DNA from: UPXZ01 sp964345395
GTDB lineage: Bacteria > Bacteroidota > Bacteroidia > Bacteroidales > Paludibacteraceae
Reading direction: 5' to 3'
Length of the DNA: 9,204 nt
Assembly: GCA_964345395.1 (NCBI GenBank)
Contig: CAYFRA010000059.1
Location: 1 to 9,204, forward strand
Below the pieces are notes generated by a model that saw nothing but the letters and a program-made list of their open reading frames with translations, made no database searches and was not told where the DNA came from. Positions 5,214 through 9,204 of this stretch are shown piece after piece; position 1 is the first letter of the stretch; the number at the start of each line of letters is the position of its first letter. Made by a program: the position numbers and the translations under genes.

Positions 5214-7355
5214 ATGAAACACTTACATTATATACAGTTATTATTGTTTGCATTATTTGTTTCTTGTACTAATTCAAACAAAACCACAATGATTTCAAAA
5301 CAATCTGATTTTCCTACACCGCCCACTGCGGCAATAGATGCCACTACTTTTGAGAATTTTGGTGTCGAGCGTATTGATAACTATTTTTGGCTTCGCGACA
5401 AGACAAACCCCGATGTTATCGCTTATCTCAATGCTGAAAATAGCTATACCGACTCCGTAATGGCGTCAACTGATGTCCTGCAAGAGAATATTTACAACGA
5501 AATAATTGGTAGAATGAAAGAGGATGATGAATCCTACCCCTCATTTAGCAATGGTTATCACTACTACTCAAAAATTGAGAAAGGAAAACAGTACCGTACA
5601 TATCACCGTCGAAAAGGAACAATGGATGCAGCTGACGAAGTTATTTTCGATATAAACCAAATGGCGGAAGGTAAGGCAGCTTATATGTTTGGAGGCTATT
5701 CGATAAGTCCTAATAACAAATTGGCAGCCTATTTTTACAATGAAACGGGCTCTTTTGCCGACTATACGCTTCGCATCAAAAACTTAGAAACAGGTGAAGA
5801 TTTTGATTTTTCAAAAAGAGGGGCAACCTCTTTTGCTTGGGCTAATGACAATGAAACTTTCTTTTATGGCTCTATCGATGAACAAACTTTACGTTCATAC
5901 CGCATCTATCGTCAAAAGCTTGGCAATGACAAAGCTGAATTGATTTTTGAAGAGAAAGATGAGCGTTTCAATGTGGGAGTTGGTGCAACCAAAACCCGTG
6001 AGTGGATTATGGTCTCTTCCTCCAGCTCCACCACATCCGAAACTCAAATGTTGTTGGCTGATAAGCCCGATGAAAATTTGGTGGTTTTTCAAGCTCGCAA
6101 ACAAAATGTTGATTACGATGTGTTGCCGCATAAAGAATATTTCTTTGTTCGCTATAAAGATAAGGATCACTTAAATGGAAAAATTTATCAAGTAGCAAAA
6201 TCTGATTATGCCGATAAAGAGGCTTGGAAAGAAATTGTGCCTCACAACGAATCTAAACGTATCGAAAATATAATTGTTCAGAAAGATTATATCGTTATTG
6301 AAAATCGAGAAAATGGATTGAATCGTTTAGAAATTCGAAATCTGAATACGGGCAAAGTGAGCGATGTCTCTTTTCCCGAACCGGTTTATACCATCAGTTC
6401 AAGCGGAAACCCTGAATATGAGGGTAGTGCTATTCGTTACAGTTACACTTCGCTCAACCGACCAACAACGCTTTATGAGTATGATTGTGCTACTGAAAAA
6501 ACCACAATGTTGAAACAGCAAGAAATTCCTTCTGGATTCAACCCCGACAATTATGTGGTCGAGCGACTTTGGGCTGAGGCCGATGATGGTGTGAAAGTCC
6601 CTATGGCCATTGTTTATAAAAAAGGATTGAAGAAAAATGGTTCAAATCCTGCACTACTCTATGCTTACGGAAGCTATGGCAATAGTATGGATGTCTTTTT
6701 TAGCACCAGTTTTTACAGTTTGATTGATCGTGGGTTTGTGTATGGAATAGCACAAATTCGTGGAGGCAGTGATTTGGGTGAGCAGTGGTATGAAGATGGT
6801 AAAATGCTGAATAAGAAAAACACATTTACTGACTTTATAGCTTGTTCTGAAAAATTGATCAATGACAAATATACTTCGTCTGATAAATTAGCAGCAATGG
6901 GAGGAAGTGCTGGTGGGCTATTGATGGGTGCTGTAGTCAACATGCGACCTGATTTGTACCAAACAATTGTTGCCCAAGTGCCTTTTGTGGATGTAGTAAC
7001 CACGATGTTGGATGATACGTTACCGCTCACTGTGGGCGAATATGAGGAGTGGGGCAACCCCAACGAAGAGGAATATTTCAAATATATGCTCTCCTATTCT
7101 CCATATGACAATATAGAAGCAAAAGATTATCCAAACATCCTTATAACTGGTGGTCTCAACGATTCACAAGTACTGTTTCACGAACCTGCAAAATATGCTG
7201 CAAAATTGCGAGCAATGAAAACCGATGATAATATAGTTGTATTAAAAATGAATATGGATAGCGGACATGGTGGTGCTACTGGTAGGTATGATGGTATCAA
7301 AGAGACTGCATTTGAATTGGCATTTATTCTCAATAGAGTAGGGATAAATAAATAA
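5214..7355 (+). CDS. ptrB: Oligopeptidase B-type serine peptidase (S9A), lipoprotein form
   Basis: This is a 713-residue prolyl-oligopeptidase-family enzyme of the oligopeptidase B type, which cleaves short peptides after Lys or Arg. The N-terminal HGVERIDNYFWLRD-like segment (about 49-62) is typical. A β-propeller region follows (about 100-440) and then the α/β-hydrolase domain. The triad is S565 (in GGSAGG), D650 (in GGLND) and H685 (in DSGHGG). Their spacing (+85, +120) equals that of E. coli oligopeptidase B. E609 and E611 in GEYEEWGNP sit where the two Glu residues that set basic P1 specificity lie (Ser +44, +46). Unlike the cytosolic E. coli enzyme, it starts with a lipoprotein signal, LFALFVSC, with lipid cysteine C18. 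It is therefore likely membrane-anchored in the periplasm; acidic export residues do not follow the Cys. It is monocistronic, with an A-rich leader at the ATG. Confidence 0.93.
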   Translation: MKHLHYIQLLLFALFVSCTNSNKTTMISKQSDFPTPPTAAIDATTFENFGVERIDNYFWLRDKTNPDVIAYLNAENSYTDSVMASTDVLQENIYNEIIGRMKEDDESYPSFSNGYHYYSKIEKGKQYRTYHRRKGTMDAADEVIFDINQMAEGKAAYMFGGYSISPNNKLAAYFYNETGSFADYTLRIKNLETGEDFDFSKRGATSFAWANDNETFFYGSIDEQTLRSYRIYRQKLGNDKAELIFEEKDERFNVGVGATKTREWIMVSSSSSTTSETQMLLADKPDENLVVFQARKQNVDYDVLPHKEYFFVRYKDKDHLNGKIYQVAKSDYADKEAWKEIVPHNESKRIENIIVQKDYIVIENRENGLNRLEIRNLNTGKVSDVSFPEPVYTISSSGNPEYEGSAIRYSYTSLNRPTTLYEYDCATEKTTMLKQQEIPSGFNPDNYVVERLWAEADDGVKVPMAIVYKKGLKKNGSNPALLYAYGSYGNSMDVFFSTSFYSLIDRGFVYGIAQIRGGSDLGEQWYEDGKMLNKKNTFTDFIACSEKLINDKYTSSDKLAAMGGSAGGLLMGAVVNMRPDLYQTIVAQVPFVDVVTTMLDDTLPLTVGEYEEWGNPNEEEYFKYMLSYSPYDNIEAKDYPNILITGGLNDSQVLFHEPAKYAAKLRAMKTDDNIVVLKMNMDSGHGGATGRYDGIKETAFELAFILNRVGINK

Positions 7356-7374
7356 TATAAATAGATATGCAACG

Positions 7375-7413
7375 AAGAGCGAGGTCGTTTTCTTTGCAAA
7401 CGATTTCGCTCTT
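7375..7413 (+). terminator. Long hairpin after the oligopeptidase gene
   Basis: Positions 7375-7390 pair with 7398-7413 over 16 bp, with two G-T wobbles and a 7-nt loop. It begins 20 nt after the stop. The downstream tail (GCTTGTTGATTATTC) is T-rich but broken, so termination could be incomplete and some transcripts may run on into the transporter gene. Confidence 0.7.
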
Positions 7414-7437
7414 GCTTGTTGATTATTCTTCAATGGC

Positions 7438-7470
7438 TTTGGGGATAATCATAAATATTGGATAATATTG
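7438..7470 (+). promoter_or_regulatory. Likely promoter of the MFS gene
   Basis: TTTG (7438-7441) is followed after 21 nt by TAATATTG (7463-7470), one mismatch from TAnnTTTG. A leader of about 45 nt would result. A second weaker pair, ATTG (7467-7470) then 19 nt then TATTTTTA (7490-7497), lies nearer the start codon. Confidence 0.5.
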
Positions 7471-7520
7471 CAATTGGTTTTCAAAAATCTATTTTTATCA
7501 ATCAATTATAAAACAAAAAT

Positions 7521-8975
7521 ATGCTTGATATTCAGAAAAATAAGAAGAATTCATTCTTTGTTTTGCTTAGCCTACCCTCCACAGCGATGGGCTTTGCTTT
7601 GTCGGTGCAAATTTCCGCATTGAGTTGGATACTTTCCACCAAATATGGATTAGCCATCCATGAAATTGGTATTGTTTGGGCTGCAGGTCCTATAGCTGGC
7701 ATCATTGCACAGCCCATTGTGGGGTTAATATCCGACAAAACTTGGTTTATGGGTGGTCGTCGCCGTCCATGGATATTGATAGGTAGTTTCTTGGCAGCTC
7801 TGATGCTGCTCGCACTGCCCAATTTAGGTATTATTCAATCCGTTTTCACAAGTGGCGAAGATCCTAAGGCCGGTCTTCTGACCATTGCCGTAGTGGTTGC
7901 TTTGGTGCTCGATCTCTCTATCAATGTCAGCCTAAACCCCACACGATCTATCGTGGCCGACTGCACTACCCTTGACGAACGAGGTAAAGGATACACTTGG
8001 ATGCAGACCATCTCCGGCTCTTTTGGAGTGTTGGCTTATCTCATCGGCGGAACTTTGGGGAATATGGCACTTATATATATAGGTGCGTTTATCACACTTT
8101 TCACAGCGATCATTCCCGCTATGCTGATCGAAGAACCCAAAGTGTTGAAGTCAAATGTTGATGATGAAGCTGCAGAACAAAAATCTTCATCTAAAGATAT
8201 TTATAGTTCATTGTTTCCACTATTGGGGCTTTTGGTTTATGGAGTTTACGTGCTAATATCAAAACTTTTTGGAATAAATATTCCTGGTTCTGTACAATTA
8301 GGATCAATCCAGGTTAGTGCTGTAGAGTTTGCTGCGATACTTATATTTATTTTGACATCGATTATGGTTTTGACCAATGTTCTCAAGTTTCCGAAAAAGA
8401 TGAATGAGTATCAAAAGGTACTTTTGGCTCACTCTTTCACATGGGTTGGTGTGCAGACCATGTTTATATATGCTTTTTTCTTTTTGACAGATAGTGTTGG
8501 TATTGCCGAAGCCGAAGCAGGCAAAGTAAATTCATTGGCATTCTTTATATTAAGTTTGGTGAGTGCCATACTTCCTGCATTTGTGCTCAATCCCATAGCC
8601 GAAAAGTTTGGAAAGGTAAAAACCCACTACGCTTCCCTATTTATAATGGTGTTGGGCTATGCTGGCATTTTCTTTATTGCCAATAGTGCCATTACTTATT
8701 ATCTCTTCATCGCCATTGCTGGGGTGGGATGGGGTTCTATTGTCTCCCTGCCATTTGCCATTATGAGCGAAAAAGTGGATCAATCCAAAATGGGACTATA
8801 TATGGGTATATTCAACCTGTCAGTAGTTTTACCTCAGTTGGTAGCAAGTTTCAAAATAGGCGAGATTGTCAATAATGCGTCAGATAAATCAGTTGTTTAC
8901 TTGGTAGCAACAGTTACTTTGGCTATTTCGGCACTTCTTTGGCTTTTTGTGAAAAACGATAAAGTATCGAGATAG
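7521..8975 (+). CDS. MFS sugar permease of the sucrose/maltose (SLC45/GPH-like) type
   Basis: This 484-residue inner-membrane protein is very hydrophobic. Loop 2-3 carries PIVGLISDKTWFMGGRRRPW (65-84), the Arg-rich GRRRP signature of sucrose/maltose-type MFS carriers. GVGWGSIVSLPFAIMSEKV (401-419) and GIFNLSVVLPQLVAS (429-443) near the C-terminus resemble the same family, where sugar moves with protons. NVSLNPTRSIVAD (135-147) fits the helix 4-5 region. Between helix 6 (ending about 203) and the FTWVGVQTMF helix (about 306-323) lie about 100 residues. These contain a charged stretch (204-226) and two further hydrophobic segments (231-249 and 268-288), suggesting 14 rather than 12 membrane helices. 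The substrate cannot be told from the window; no sugar enzymes are next to it. The ATG follows an A-rich leader (AAAACAAAAAT). A strong terminator follows 17 nt after the stop. Confidence 0.88.
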   Translation: MLDIQKNKKNSFFVLLSLPSTAMGFALSVQISALSWILSTKYGLAIHEIGIVWAAGPIAGIIAQPIVGLISDKTWFMGGRRRPWILIGSFLAALMLLALPNLGIIQSVFTSGEDPKAGLLTIAVVVALVLDLSINVSLNPTRSIVADCTTLDERGKGYTWMQTISGSFGVLAYLIGGTLGNMALIYIGAFITLFTAIIPAMLIEEPKVLKSNVDDEAAEQKSSSKDIYSSLFPLLGLLVYGVYVLISKLFGINIPGSVQLGSIQVSAVEFAAILIFILTSIMVLTNVLKFPKKMNEYQKVLLAHSFTWVGVQTMFIYAFFFLTDSVGIAEAEAGKVNSLAFFILSLVSAILPAFVLNPIAEKFGKVKTHYASLFIMVLGYAGIFFIANSAITYYLFIAIAGVGWGSIVSLPFAIMSEKVDQSKMGLYMGIFNLSVVLPQLVASFKIGEIVNNASDKSVVYLVATVTLAISALLWLFVKNDKVSR

Positions 8976-8992
8976 GTAGATAAATCTTAAAC

Positions 8993-9034
8993 AAAAAAAC
9001 ACAAGTATATGATATTGATACTTGTGTTTTTTTT
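8993..9034. terminator. Strong two-way terminator after the MFS gene
   Basis: Positions 8993-9008 pair perfectly with 9018-9033 over 16 bp around a 9-nt loop. The core is CACAAGTAT/ATACTTGTG, flanked by seven A's and eight T's. The symmetry means it can stop transcription from either side. Confidence 0.9.
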
Positions 9035-9076
9035 GTTTTTAAAATTTGCTGATTTCTTATATAATAGGTATAAATT

Positions 9077-9095
9077 ATTTTATTCATAATAAAAT
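9077..9095. repeat. AT-only short palindrome in the right intergenic region
   Basis: ATTTTATT-CAT-AATAAAAT forms a perfect 8-bp inverted repeat. The surrounding 9035-9204 is very AT-rich and contains no gene that I can support; it probably leads to a gene beyond the window. Chance is a reasonable explanation. Confidence 0.3.
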
Positions 9096-9204
9096 CTCAA
9101 AATATATTCAAATGTAAATGATTGATATATAACGGTGTGTAGAATACGGGTAAAATATTTGCAAAATAATAGACAAAAATATTTGGTGGGAACTAAAAAA
9201 GTTT

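Noticed and set aside
6713..7081. Minus-strand open frame of 122 codons antisense to the oligopeptidase gene
   Set aside because: It lies opposite the catalytic domain, whose motifs are intact on the plus strand. Its Ser/Pro-rich composition is typical of a shadow frame.
1..9204. CRISPR array, tRNA, rRNA or known riboswitch
   Set aside because: No regularly spaced identical repeats, cloverleaf with CCA end, rRNA-like sequence or familiar riboswitch core was found on either strand by eye.

Overview
The window looks like a chromosomal segment of a member of the Bacteroidota, most likely the order Bacteroidales. Three things support this. Perfect TAnnTTTG promoter -7 boxes occur upstream of several genes, two of them (for the small gene and, with one mismatch, the transporter) with a TTTG -33 box at 21 nt. 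Translation starts mostly have A-rich leaders without Shine-Dalgarno sequences. The lipoprotein signals include one with acidic residues after the lipid cysteine, as in the Bacteroidetes surface-export signal. Base composition is AT-rich. No species can be named from the sequence alone.

Layout. Positions 1-253 hold repeats, a stem-loop and a well-formed promoter driving a 93-residue helical protein of unknown function (254-535, +). A two-way terminator (about 549-586) separates it from a convergent three-gene operon on the minus strand. In order of transcription this is pta (phosphate acetyltransferase), a divergent 3-hydroxyacyl-CoA dehydrogenase-like gene, and ackA (acetate kinase), spanning 3907 down to 718. 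Its promoter lies at about 3976-4006. A 393-bp divergent intergenic region follows, then three separate plus-strand genes: a small lipoprotein with an IalB-like C-terminal pattern (4301-4885), a lipoprotein version of oligopeptidase B (5214-7355), and a sugar-type MFS permease (7521-8975). The last ends at a very strong terminator (8993-9034).

How the genes work together. Pta and AckA turn acetyl-CoA into acetate and make ATP, the standard overflow or fermentation route. The gene between them keeps the fold signatures of hydroxyacyl-CoA dehydrogenases. Aligned with the family on the conserved His and Glu, however, it has Thr in place of the catalytic Ser and Val in place of the catalytic Asn. 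It is tightly linked to ackA, whose ribosome site lies inside its last codons. The plus-strand genes appear to be independent envelope or nutrient functions (peptide cleavage outside the cytoplasm, sugar uptake), each with its own promoter-like box.

Most worth a second look: the altered dehydrogenase in the acetate operon; a 43-bp degenerate direct repeat at 34-76 and 684-726 that brackets the small gene; a pair of near-identical palindromes upstream of the oligopeptidase; the IalB-like lipoprotein; and two extra hydrophobic segments in the middle of the permease. No tRNA, rRNA, CRISPR array, transposase or phage gene was seen.
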